Assembly (NCBI GenBank): GCA_963930655.1
Contig: OZ005620.1
Location: 2,185,001-2,249,000 of the forward strand
Length of the DNA stretch: 64,000 nucleotides
Direction: 5' to 3'
Source: Myrica gale
Lineage: Eukaryota > Streptophyta > Magnoliopsida > Fagales > Myricaceae
The position numbers were made by a program, and so were the translations under genes. Positions within the stretch are counted from its first letter, which is position 1. Each line of letters begins with the position of its first letter. Below the pieces are notes generated by a model. The model was not told where the DNA came from. It searched no databases and worked only from the letters and a program-made list of their open reading frames with translations. Positions 12,701 to 23,968 of this stretch are shown piece by piece.

Positions 12701-13670
12701 TGTTCGTCCCCCCTTCCCTCCGCCTGTGTATGTGTAGTTTTCAGACACGAATATTTATTTTTGCTGTGTAAGATGTTTTTCGATTTTCAGCATTTGGGTT
12801 TGAGAAAAAAAATCAGCATTTGGGTGGATGGTTATTTAACAAGATGATCATGATAAAAATGGTAGAGTCAATTAGATTTGAAAGGAAATAAAGAGAGGAG
12901 AGACTTAGTATGTGAAGATTTTGATTTCTAAGTCAGATATTAAGAAGATTTGAATATTATAAGAGTCATTAAAGTTTGATCCAATATAAAGAGAATATCT
13001 GCCTATTTATATATAGGGGATTAGAGTACTAAGGAGGCCTTAATACCGTGAGTCTTAGGACTCTTTGAATATCCGAACGGAAAAATATGGGAGGCAAATT
13101 CATGTGTGTGAGGGTCAGGGCTTTGAAGGCGCTTGTATACTTGAGCGAGACTATAGCTGGACTTGATAGGCTAGGTTGGTCATATTATGGTCCATCACAA
13201 GACAATAGAGCAAAATACTTATTTAGAAAAACAAAAAATAGATCAAAGTATCTAGGATAAGCATCCTCTTTCATATTTTGTTCCAACTGTAAGATGTATT
13301 GTAGAGAATTGCCTATATTACTTTGTTTGAATTGTATTATATAATTTATAGAGATATAAATAGATGAACCCTACACTATTATGTAAAATTTTAGATAGCT
13401 TGAACCTTAAAATGAAATCTATGAGTTTATTTGTTATGTTCGTATTTTCTTAAATTGTATGATGAAATTCGAATAAAAAATTACAAAAAAAAATTCTAAT
13501 CTAAAATTTAAATATAAGAAAAGGCAAATAATGAACTTCTTTTTTTAACTTAAGCCAAATTTAGGACTCATTGTCCTACAACCCGTGAAGGATACGAAAA
13601 GAGTCCTTGAAACCAGAGGTTTTGTGAAAAAAATTACGCTTTCAATAGTGAACAAATGGTAGCATGATCA
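9721..13670. other. AT-rich intergenic region without recognised genes
   Basis: Nearly 4 kb contain only short, low-complexity frames and no family I recognise. One MITE-like element lies inside at about 10357-10753. A patch at about 12500-12720, rich in GGGCTGGGC/GGGGGC on an AT background, looks like a transposon edge but cannot be classified. AAT repeats occur near 10545-10567. Confidence 0.5.
10357..10753. mobile_element. MITE-like element with TGTTCGG ends
   Basis: The left end GGCCATGTTCGGTTTG and the inverse right end GGGTGATGTTCGGTTTT form imperfect terminal inverted repeats around about 400 bp of AT-rich non-coding DNA. Ends resemble the elements at 741-914 and 47170-47340, suggesting one family. 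No target duplication was confirmed. Confidence 0.45.
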
Positions 13671-13712
13671 ATGAATGGATGGACTAATACTTGGATCCCC
13701 AGATTAAAAGCC

Positions 13713-14005
13713 ATGCCAAAGGATGGATCCATGACCCGGAATACTATCATTTCAAGTATCCGACCAGCTCCAAGAATCCTAAAGAAGATGACATCCAAAG
13801 AATTGAGCATCTATGCTACAGGGAAAGTGCGGAAAGCTTCCTCGGCTGTACATCTCTATGACAAAGGATGGATCCATGACCCGGAATACTATCATTTCAA
13901 GTATCCGACCAGCTCCAAAATCCTGAATAAGATGAGGACATTCAAAGAATTGAGCATCTATGCTACAGGGAAAGTGCGGAAAGCTTCCTCGGCCATACAT
14001 CTCTA
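13713..14005. repeat. Two-copy tandem duplication, about 146 bp per unit
   Basis: Bases 13713-13857 and 13858-14005 are close copies (both contain AAAGGATGGATCCATGACCC and GGGAAAGTGCGGAAAGCTTC) with a few indels. The plus-strand frame across copy 2 ends ELSIYATGKVRKASSAIHL and stops right after the duplication. The peptide matches no family I recognise. It could be a fragment of a captured exon or a repeat. Confidence 0.85.
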
Positions 14006-15806
14006 AGCGGATTTCACAGAAGATGAAATAATCTGGACCACGAAGAGATGAACAAAATGTCGGTTAAATCTGCCTACTAGTTTTTTTTTTTCTTGGTAAA
14101 TCTGCCTTGGATGAATAGGAAATGGTCTCTCTGGAAAAAGGACAAAAAGAAAAAGAGAAAGGAAGGAGCAAGTAACCTCGTGCTTTTCACGTGTTCTCTT
14201 TCTCCTTCAAAGGGAACACCGAGAGCGAGAGGTTTTCCCCTGAAGAGGAAAGAGGAGTCTTTCTTCTCTCATTTTTATGCATCTTCATAGTTTAATACTA
14301 GCTGAGAAAGAACCATATTCTATCTCACTCGAAGCAAGAGAGACTGACAGAATGAAAAAGGAAAGGGAAAGAAGAAGGAAAAAAAAAGGACAAAGGGGAG
14401 GGAGCGCCGGGTTTATTTCTCTTTCCCTGTGAGGCCGAAAAGGTATGTAATCTGAAGTGGATAATTATCTTATATTATCGATTTTGATGGATTGCAATCT
14501 ATGGTGGTGAAATTTTGGTGATTATGAGTTCATTAGTTTTCCAGTTATTATGGTTCCCATAAGGATTTTTATGCAGTTTGGCTATTACTGGACAATGATA
14601 CATAACTGGTGACATCTCTGGCCCTCCGGCGGTTTGCAAAGTTGTTTGGGGTAGTTGTTGTATTTTGGAATTCTGGCAGTGTGATGTGTTACTGGTTGGT
14701 GGTTCTAATTTGTGGCGATGAGTTATACCTCTGCTGTTTAGTGTATTGGCCTTGAAATGAAGTCTCTTGACTCACCGTGTGATGAGATGACTGAAATATC
14801 ATAAACTAATGTTTTTAAAATGGAACCAGAGCATTGGAGTGAGGTATTATACGCTTTAAACTTTATTATATAAAAACAAAATTTTTTTTTTTTTATTTTC
14901 ATGCTTTTCAGGTGAACCTGACTCTTGACTTAGCAAAGGAAAAAGGTGTTGAAAATTCTATGCTTGAGGTTCAGAGATTAATGTGATTGTTACTGCATTG
15001 TAGCATGTCATTGGTTAGTTGGGGTTGAAATGTAAAGAGCCAGTAACCACATAGAGAAAGTTGAGTTTGAAGTGTTGTTAAACGGTTTTTGGATTCAGGG
15101 TGTTACAGCTACAAACGTTTCTATCGATACACAAAATTAGCCAACAAATTACAGCAACTCAGGGCATTGATTTGATCTTGTCTGAGGCGTGATTTAATCT
15201 TGTCTTATATCTTCCATTTGTGAGATTCGTTGATTTCTTCCTGCATGGTAAGTGCCCATGATTCTCAGTGAGCTTCTTTAACATTTAGCGCTTTTGCTTT
15301 GGGACTCGTCAAATTTGGGGTTATTAGCACCCTGGCTATGTCAGTTTCACTATGCAATTGGCATCTGAGAAAATTACCCAATAAATGCTTTTCAGTTTAA
15401 TCGTTCAAATCCTTTATCCTCGTAGGTTAAAAGGCGTTCCTCAGGTGATGTGAAATATGAAATTTGTTTCCAATAGGGGCTTGAAACATATGGTTGTCTG
15501 ACTCTACAACTTGCATTTTCTGTCATTGCTTTGATCCTTGTCTATGCAATTCATTGATTAGTTTCTGGTATTGCCCTTAAAGCAGAGCAGCTTTTGCTAA
15601 AATTGATGTTCTTTTGATAACTGTTTCATCTCTACTACCTGCTTTGCTCAGAGTATTTGCTCAGTAACATTTTTTAATTTGTTGTACGTTGCTACAGACG
15701 TTTTACGTGTTCAGATAACTGACTCTGAGCAATCCATTTTTTTTTGTATCAAACGCATTGAAAGTTCTGTAATTCTAAGAGGATTGGTGCAACAGAAACT
15801 GAAAAC
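14006..15806 (+). promoter_or_regulatory. Upstream region of the helicase pseudogene
   Basis: This stretch leads into the helicase start codon at 15807. A CT/GA-rich block at about 14170-14420 resembles a transcribed leader, and the T/G-rich remainder up to 15800 resembles one or more 5'UTR introns. Exact exon boundaries cannot be set. No other gene is visible. Confidence 0.35.
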
Positions 15807-16311
15807 ATGGAAGAAAATGATGATTATGTAGAATATATTCCTGTGGCGAAGCGTAGAGCCATGGAAGCACAGAAGATTCTTCAGCGAAAGGGGAAGTCTT
15901 CTGCCCTTGAGGAGGAGTTGGAGAAAGCAAAACTTGCTGAGAACAAACTGAGCCCTCTTGTAAAAGCATCACAGTTGAAGGGAGGGCAACCTGAGATTAG
16001 TCCAACCCAGCAGATTGTGCAACAAGAGAAGGAAATGATTGAACACTTATCAGATCGGAAAACTTTAAAGTCTGTTCGTGAACTGGCAAAAGGGATTACT
16101 TATACAGAGCCTCTGTTTACTGGATGGAAGCCACCATTGCCACTCAGAAGGATGTCGACAAAGGAATGTGATGCAATTCGGAAGCAGTGGCACATAATAG
16201 TTGATGGTGAGGAAAATCCCCCTCCAATTAAGGATTTTAAGGATATGAGGTTTCCAGAACCAATTTTGAAGATGCTAAAGGCCAAGGGAATTGTCCGGCC
16301 GACTCATATTC

Positions 16312-16316
16312 AGGTG
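16312..16316. repeat. Left target-site duplication of the Copia element (AGGTG)
   Basis: AGGTG directly precedes the LTR TG at 16317 and is repeated at 23969-23973 directly after the LTR CA. Reading across the pre-insertion site restores the helicase frame, so this is the integration point. Confidence 0.95.
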
Positions 16317-16766
16317 TGTTGGAAAATCCCATGACACATGGGTGCATCCACATGTGAGTTTAAATTTAAAAGCTAGAGTTTGAATTATAGTTAAACTGAA
16401 GATCTTATGTAGATCTCTATTTGAATTCAAACTTAGCTGATTTATCTCCTAAGGATTCTCTGTGTGAGATTCCTGTGTTTATTTAAGAAAATAAACTAGG
16501 AGAGAAAAATCAATCGACGTATTTTTCTAAACACTCACAGAGAAGAACTTTATCTCAAGGCATCAGACTTCCATCTTTTAGCCTTGGATCTGAAGCGTGG
16601 AATTCACAAGGAGACTCTGGTAGACTCCTGAACGACTTGAGAGCATTGTTCGAGATTCGTTGATCGTTGATCGTGGGGCTGTAAGACGAGCAACCAATAT
16701 TCCTGCAAACCGGAGATTCCGCACAAGGTATTTCGGATACCCACTCCGTTTAAGCAAAAACTAACA
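16317..16766 (+). repeat. 5' LTR of the Copia element
   Basis: 450 bp, beginning TGTTGGAAAATCCC and ending AAAACTAACA (TG...CA). It matches 23517-23968 except for an A/G difference (16567 region) and a 2-bp AT indel in the TCCTGTG/TCCTATGTG segment. Confidence 0.95.
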
Positions 16767-16767
16767 T

Positions 16768-16785
16768 TGGTATCGGAGCAAGGTT
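16768..16785 (+). other. Primer-binding site for initiator tRNA-Met
   Basis: TGGTATCGGAGCAAGGTT begins 2 bases after the LTR and matches the usual plant initiator tRNA-Met complement (TGGTATCAGAGCCAGGTT) at 16 of 18 positions. It would prime minus-strand synthesis. Confidence 0.85.
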
Positions 16786-18302
16786 AGCTTATTTTCGCCC
16801 CGTATAACATGTTTAATCTATGATGATTGAATAACATGTTTGTTTTATTTCAATTTAATTTGTTTAATATTGAAATATATGTGAGCATGTTGAAAATATG
16901 TTATAAATGATTTAAAATATGTTTTTAAATTATGAATGAAAAGGATCGGGAATTTGTTATTAGTTCGGTACAAGAATATGCTACGAATAGTTTTTCAGTA
17001 TTAATAATATTGAAAGCTGAACCATTTGGTTTTCCCGTAACATGGAGCTGTTTCTTGAAAAATCACAATGAAGTGAGATTTTTTAATTTCTCTAGCTTTA
17101 CGTTTGTGGATTAGATCTAATGCTATACCCTTTGAAATTTGTTTTCGCATTGGTGTTTTGTTTTTTTTAGATCTGTTTGAACCTGTTTTTTCTTCGTGAA
17201 AACGCAAAATGAACTGTGAAGAGAAGAGGAAACGTGGCCAGCGGCTAGTGGCTTGCCGCCTACCACCGCCCTGTGGTGCTGGCCGGAGCACGCCTGGTGA
17301 CCGGCGCTGCTCCTCCCAGCAGCAGATCTGAGGAGTCTCGGCCTGGGAGGCGGAGACACCTCTAGAGGTACACACCCGTGTATCACACGGGTGGGTGGGA
17401 CGGCTGCCAATCGGCGGCCACCCGCGGGCCGGTAGGCTTCGCGGTGGCCCCCGCTGGAACGGCCGGTAAGCGTCCGGCCGACGGCTGACCGGACGTGGCC
17501 AGCCGACGTCTGACGGCGGCCAGCAGTGCTGGCCGCAGCTCCCTCTCCAGGGAGCCTCAAGCGGCGCCCAGGGATAAGATCCCCGGGTCGCCTGCTTGGG
17601 CCAACCGGGTAGGGCTTCCCAAGCCCTACCCGGCCCATTAGTTGAGTTTTTTTTTTTTTTAAAGGGGCCCAATTCGTTTGGACACTTTTGTTACGATTGG
17701 GCTGTTTTTTTTGTTAAAAGCCCGAAAAGAAAAAAAGCCCAAATTCGTTTGGGCAAATTTTTTTTAACAAACTGGGCTAATTTTTAACAAGCCCATATAG
17801 GATTGAGCCCAATAAGTTTGGGCGGTCAAAAAAAAAAAAAAAAAACCTTTTGGCGTAGGGGGGTTCGAACCCCTCACGCAAGGCTAAATATGACAACGCC
17901 TACCACAGAGCCACAGTGACTCATGTGGCAATATGGTATTTTATTTAAATTAATATAGTTATACACGTGAAAATATTTCTGTAATAATTTTTTATAGCTA
18001 CTGTTTTATTTAATTCGTTTAAATAAATGACCATATTGTTTTTAAAATTATGGATTTTATTCAATGTGCATGTTATAAATTTCTTATATTATGTGTATAA
18101 TTATTTCTAGCATGATTGTGAATATGATTTGTTATTTATTCATAATAAATTGTTATGCATTTTTGTTATGCAATTGAATTAAATATGTTTAATTCGTGAA
18201 TTTTATTTAAAAGTCAATTGGATATTTCTTTCTAACTTACATCGTGGGAGATGATTACTAGCATAGCGAAATTTTCGATCTCATTATGTAGGAAAGAATT
18301 TA
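16786..18302 (+). other. Copia leader with a GC-rich island
   Basis: The 1.5-kb leader between primer site and gag is AT-rich except for a sharply GC-rich block at about 17230-17640. Antisense open frames up to 223 codons cross the block but are low-complexity Pro/Arg/Gly/Trp-rich and match nothing I recognise. Next come three GCCCAA...TTTGGGC palindromes about 70 bp apart (17665-17681, 17737-17754, 17807-17823), an 18-A run and an antisense tRNA-like segment. Confidence 0.7.
17846..17922 (-). other. tRNA-like sequence with Pol III A and B boxes, antisense in the Copia leader
   Basis: On the minus strand TGGCTCTGTGG (complement 17903-17913) fits an A box with one mismatch and GGTTCGAACCCC (complement 17860-17871) is a perfect B box and T-arm, about 31 nt apart. 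The T-arm stem pairs well (GGGG/CCCC). Downstream on the same strand is an 18-T run (complement 17828-17845), a strong Pol III terminator. I could not pair the acceptor stem, so it is not called a functional tRNA gene. It may be a tRNA fossil or SINE head. Confidence 0.6.
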
Positions 18303-21300
18303 ATGGTCCAGTTAGGATTTTGGAATAAATTTTTGCAATGTGTGCTAATGTCAAAATCGTGCATTGAATGTAGTGAAATGGCCACAAAAAGTGTAGTTGC
18401 TGACCTGACCAAGGGAGAGAAATTGGACGGTACTAATTATGACATGTGGCACAGAAAGATACAATACCTGCTAAATGAACAGGAAGTTTTGGAGAATCTG
18501 ACCTCAAGTATGTCACAACCTGAAGATGGGAACACTGCCCAACATCGTCGGGACATTGAGGCCCACAAAGCCTGGGCTAAAAAGGATAGGTGCGCGCGCT
18601 TTACTATGTTAAGCAGCATGCACAATGATCTGATAGGAGAGTTTGAAAACTACTGAACTGCCCAGGAAATGTGGATCCAACTGAAAGCTGCTTATGGGGG
18701 TACATCTGCAACTAGGTTGCGTGCTCTTACCTTGAGGTTTGAGCAGTATGTAATGGACCCGAAGCATACCATGACAGTCCATCTGAGAAACATGTCTGCC
18801 TTGATCCGTGATCTGAAGGCTGCAGGTGTTAATCTCACCGATGAGCAGCAAGTTCAAGCTGTGATACGTTCACTGCCAGAGTCCCAATGGGGGCAAATGA
18901 AACTTGTGTTGACTCATAGTGAGAATATCAAGACATTTGTTGATATTTCTCGCCATTTAGAGCTGGAGGCGGAGCGCCTGGGAGCGAACCGTCCAACCGC
19001 GCTTGTTGCCCAAGGTGGGCAACGCAAGACATTTAGGCCTAAGCGCAAAGCGGCTGAGAAATCAACTGGTACAACAAAGGGTCTTGGGCCAAAGAATGAA
19101 AAGACTGCAAAGCGCCGCAGAGGCAAGCGCACTGGCAAGAAAGATAAGACCAAGATGAAATGTTATAACTGTGGTCAGAAGGGTCACTTCGCTCGTGAGT
19201 GCACTGAGCCGAAGAAGGTACCATCTGGACCCAACTCTCTCCTTACTTTTGTTTGTTCACATGTTTACGTTGCTGACTCGATCCCTGAATGGATTGTAGA
19301 TACAGGAGCAACCAAACATGTAGCAAGAGATCGAGTTGGCTTTGTAGATTACAGAAAACTACCAGCAGGCAACCAGTACGTTATTTTGGGTAACGGAACG
19401 AGAGAAGAAGTATTGGGAGTTGGAATTTTTCAACTCAAGATGCGTCTGGGACGTACGTTACTTCTTCATGATGTGCTCTATGCACCTGGTGTTAAATGTA
19501 ATCTATTTTCAGTTATTTCTATGTTAGACCTTGGTTTCAGTTTTCATTTTGATGGGCCACAGATGGATTTTTATTTGAATAAGGCTTTGTATGGACAAAG
19601 TTTTTTAAATAATGGTTTCTTTATGTTGGATTTGGAACCTTCCTCTATTTCTTACGTTGCTGATAATGATGATGTTATTTCTAACTCTGTGAAATGGCAT
19701 GCTAGACTAGGACACATAGGAAAAGATAGAATGGCTCGACTAGCTAGAGAAGGCCTATTGGGGCCTCTCGCTAATGTAAGCCTACCTGTGTGTGAGTCAT
19801 GTTTAGCCGGTAAAGCATGTAGAAAACCTTTTGGTAAGGCACCTAGGGCATCTCATCCTCTAGAATTAATCCATTCTGACATTTGCGGACCTATGAACGT
19901 TAAGGCACGCCATGGCGCATCTTATTTCCTCACCTTGATAGATGATTATTCCCGTTTCAGTTACGTTTATCTGATCTCCCATCGCTATGAAGCATTGGAT
20001 TGCTTCAAACGTTTTTTGGCAGAGGTTGAGAATCAGAAAGAGAGGAATTTAAAAATTCTTCGCACTGATCGGGGTCGGGAATATCTATCCACTCAGTTTC
20101 AGCAACTGTGTGAGGAAAAAGGTATACGCAGGCAATTAACAATTCCTGGAACTCCGCAACAAAATGGTGTTGCAGAAAGAAGGAATCGTACTTTATTAGA
20201 AATGGTTAGATCGATGATGGCGCAGGCCAACCTCCCAATATCTTTCTGGGGGGATGCTCTTCTTACTGCTGCCTACATCATCAACCGAGTGCCTTCGAAG
20301 TCAGTTCCTAACACCCCATATGAATCTTGGAATGGCGCAAAACCTATTTTGGAGCATTTGCGGCCTTGGGGTTCTGCGGGATTTGTTCACAACACTTCCC
20401 ATAAGTTCGGGAAACTAAGCCCTAGAGCTAACAAACATATCTTTATAAGATACTCTGAAAGCTCAAAAGGATACGTGATGTTTGGTGAACATCCCAATGG
20501 AGGAATGACTGAGATAGAGTCGCGTGATGTCACATTCATTGAGAGTGATTTTCCAGATATTGGTGAAGCAAAGCAAAATCTTTCACTCTTTGAGTTACAA
20601 GAGTTGGAAGGAGTCACATCATCTTCTGGTGCAGGTGGGGATTTTGTATCTCATCCTGAAATCACCAGAGAGATTGGTAGTGACCTAACTCCTAGTGGGA
20701 GTGTACCAGTAAGTGGGAGTGTACCACTAGTGAATGACTCAGAAGAGTCTCAGATACGAAGAAGCGAACGTGGAACTATTCCCCGTCGTCGATTTGAGAT
20801 TGAAGGGGAATCTTTCATGTGTGCTCCGTATGACCCTGATGAACCTGCTTCGTATAAGGAAGCATTAGCTTCACCTGTCTCAAATGAATGGTTGGTTGCT
20901 ATGAGGGACGAGATAAGTTCAATGGCAAAGAACCAAGTGTGGGAATTAGTTGATCTTCCGCCTGGGCGTAAGACCATTGGCAACAAATGGGTCTTAAAAA
21001 TTAAGCGCAAGGCAGATGGATCGATTGATAAGTATAAGGCCCGTCTCGTGGCGAAAGGTTATACCCAGAAAGAAGGTATAGTCTATGAAGAAACATTCTC
21101 TCCAGTGGTGAGAATTGCTTCTATTCGCCTCATTCTAGCTATAGTTGCATCCTTAGATTTGGAACTTTTCCAAATGGATGTAAAAACAGCATTTCTCAAT
21201 GGAGAACTAGACGAAGAGATCTACATGGATCAACCTGTTGGCTTTGAGGCCCAGGGAAAAGAGCGCAAAGTATGCCGGCTCAAACGTTCCATATATGGTC

Positions 21301-22406
21301 TTAAACAGTCGTCTAGACAGTGGTACTTCAAATTTCATGAGGCCATCACTTTGTTTGGCTTTGAAATGTTGGAAGAGGACCATTGTGTGTATGTCAAACA
21401 TACAGGAAAGAGCTTTGTGCTCCTGTCGTTGTATGTAGATGACATTTTGTTAGCTGGAAATGATTTAGACATGATTGTCGCCACCAAAGGGTGGTTGTCC
21501 TCTACTTTTGAGATGAAGGACATGGGTGAGGCAAATTTTGTGCTTGGAGTCAAGATCTTTAGAGATCGATCTAGGAAGCTTCTTGGATTGTCTCAGGAGA
21601 CATATGTCAGGAGGATTCTAGAACGTTTCCATATGCATAATTCGAAACCTGTAGACACTCCAATCGAGAAGGGATATACATTGAGCCTTGATAATTGTCC
21701 TAAGAGTGATGAGGAAAAGATTAAAATGGCTAGGGTTCCCTATGCGAATGCAGTTGGAAGTCTGATGTACGCTATGATGTGTACTCGACCGGACATTTGT
21801 TTTGCAGTAGGTATGGTAAGTCGTTATCAAAGTAACCCTGGACCTGTTCATTGGCAAGCGGTTAAGAGGATCTTTCGATATTTGCGTGGGACTTCGGATC
21901 TTGTTCTTTGCTATCAGGGTGGAGATATGAGATTGAGAGGTTATTGTGATGCTGATTGGGCTAGCGACAGAGATGAACGTAAATCCACTACGGGTTACGC
22001 ATTTCTACTTAGTGCAGGAACCATCTCTTGGTGCAGCAAGAAACAATCATGTATAGCTTTGTCCACGATGGAGTCTGAGTATGTTGCTTGTTCAGCAGCA
22101 GTACAAGAGGCTGTTTGGTTGAGGAGATTCTTTCAGCGTCTGTCTGTTACGGCTCTTGCAGATGAAGCCGTTAAGATATACAGTGATAGTATGACGGCTT
22201 TAGCATATACTAAGGATTCCAAATACCATGGAAAGACCAAACACATTGACATTCGTTATCACTACATTCGTGACATTGTTGCACGTGGAGAGGTGATCCT
22301 ACAACATATTTCCACTAGCAAGATGATAGCCGACCCGCTTACAAAGGCTATTGCTAGAGATATTTTTCAGACTCATGTTAGGAGTTTGGGACTTCGTAGG
22401 ATTTGA
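18303..22406 (+). CDS. Copia gag-pol polyprotein, interrupted by one in-frame stop
   Basis: One reading frame spans the region, broken only by TGA at 18654-18656 in gag; sequence resembling gag continues without loss on the other side. Later come a CCHC knuckle (CYNCGQKGHFAREC), an aspartic protease site (WIVDTGATKH), integrase with HHCC zinc motif (WHARLGH...CESC) and DD35E core (IHSD, RTDRGRE, NGVAERRN), reverse transcriptase with YVDD, and RNase H (YCDADWASD, then SMESEY). Pol is otherwise open to its stop at 22404-22406. The polyprotein would be cut by its own protease and act in cytoplasmic particles. Most of gag upstream of the stop would be made alone unless the stop is read through, so the copy is probably defective or mobilised in trans. 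The true start may be an internal ATG such as the one in EMATKSVVADL. Confidence 0.93.
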
Positions 22407-23500
22407 TATATGTTGTTTATGGATATCTCATTTGACATTTTGTAATAAGAGGTATCTTTTGCATTAATGATATTGTTCATTTTTCCATACACATAGTGTT
22501 TTAATTGATACTTTGTAGCACATATTGTTGATGTGTCACCAGGTTATGATCGATCCACTCACATGGATGATCACCCTAGCCCTTGGATAGCGAGTGAGAT
22601 GAGACAAAATTATTAATTTGGCGCTTAGAAAGCGGACAAGTAATTGTCTTGACGTTTTAGTAACGTGCAAGATTATTTTAAGAATGTCGCCTTAGCTGGG
22701 CTAAGATGAGACTTATCAAAGTCGCACATGAAGGATACACGAAACTTCATGAAACCTGAATAAAGCCGAATGTGAGATCTTATACAGGCGCTTGACGAGC
22801 GATTGTAGTAAGACACTCAGATTAGTGCGCCTTCATGGCAACTAGATCAAGATTCGTACGGCGTTAGAGTGTGACAAGCCCATTTGAGTGGGAGCTCCGC
22901 CGTAGCATACATTTCATACTGTATGTGCCATTGCCGACCAATTGAGGGAATGATAGATGAATCCCTGTTCCGTCACTATGTGAGCCCTTATAGACCTATT
23001 GAAGGTCTACTCTGTGCCCTTTGAACCTGGAACTATGTCATGAAGTGGATACTCGATGACGCTACTTTAGCATGTTTTCTTAGGACCACGATTTATACGG
23101 TCTCGCGGAGCATGTCTAGGAAAGCGGTCAAGTAGAAACAAATTGACTTGAGTGTCTAGGGAAAATTATTATGGATACACACCTTTATTTTATGGCTCAA
23201 TGTCCGGACGATTATGTCATTTTGTGTTGACACAGTCATGAGCATATTATATGATGTAAGATCGAGTGTTGCTTTAAGCTTTGATGCTTATAAGGGATTA
23301 AAGAGACTCGATCTAGTGTGATCAAATAGTTTGGGGCATGGACGAGATATTTTTTGAGTGAGGTGCTATGTTGGTAAGATTGTAACTTGATATAGCCCTC
23401 CTACCCTATGCTTTCTCGTCAGGTCGCACGCTTCATTTCCAGTATGTAAGGATGACGAGATAAGAGTTCAAAATGAGACAATTGTAGGGATGACACTAAT
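22407..23500 (+). other. Copia post-pol region without a gene
   Basis: About 1.1 kb separates the pol stop from the purine tract, long for a Copia element. No reading frame of interest and no env-like segment is visible. It is mixed-composition, non-repetitive sequence and could be untranslated 3' RNA. Confidence 0.6.
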
Positions 23501-23516
23501 GTGGATGAGTGGGAGA
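23501..23516 (+). other. Polypurine tract of the Copia element
   Basis: GTGGATGAGTGGGAGA, nearly all purine, sits directly before the 3' LTR, the position where plus-strand priming occurs. Confidence 0.8.
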
Positions 23517-23968
23517 TGTTGGAAAATCCCATGACACATGGGTGCATCCACATGTGAGTTTAAATTTAAAAGCTAGAGTTTGAATTATAGTTAAACTGAA
23601 GATCTTATGTAGATCTCTATTTGAATTCAAACTTAGCTGATTTATCTCCTAAGGATTCTCTGTGTGAGATTCCTATGTGTTTATTTAAGAAAATAAACTA
23701 GGAGAGAAAAATCAATCGACGTATTTTTCTAAACACTCACAGAGAAGAACTTTATCTCAAGGCATCAGGCTTCCATCTTTTAGCCTTGGATCTGAAGCGT
23801 GGAATTCACAAGGAGACTCTGGTAGACTCCTGAACGACTTGAGAGCATTGTTCGAGATTCGTTGATCGTTGATCGTGGGGCTGTAAGACGAGCAACCAAT
23901 ATTCCTGCAAACCGGAGATTCCGCACAAGGTATTTCGGATACCCACTCCGTTTAAGCAAAAACTAACA
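23517..23968 (+). repeat. 3' LTR of the Copia element
   Basis: 452 bp, TGTTGG...CTAACA, almost identical to the 5' LTR and followed at once by the AGGTG target duplication (23969-23973). Confidence 0.95.

Larger units (their letters stand above)
16317..23968 (+). mobile_element. Recent Copia LTR retrotransposon (Tnt1-94-like), 7652 bp
   Basis: The element runs from TGTTGG to CTAACA between two AGGTG target duplications. It has two LTRs of 450 and 452 bp, a primer-binding site, a long leader, one gag-pol frame, a 1.1-kb post-pol region and a purine-rich tract. Domain order protease-integrase-reverse transcriptase-RNase H places it in Ty1/Copia. The pol sequence resembles Tnt1-94 proteins; finer lineage was not assigned. 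The LTRs differ by one substitution and one 2-bp indel by eye, so insertion was recent. A single in-frame stop in gag suggests this copy is not autonomous as it stands. Oddities are the GC-rich leader island and the antisense tRNA-like segment. Confidence 0.95.

Noticed and set aside
12500..12720. GGGC-rich patch as a transposon end
   Set aside because: No inverted ends, target duplication or domain could be found.
17001..17672. Antisense 223-codon open frame in the Copia leader
   Set aside because: The frame is Arg/Pro/Trp-rich because of the GC-rich island, matches no family and lies inside the retrotransposon leader.
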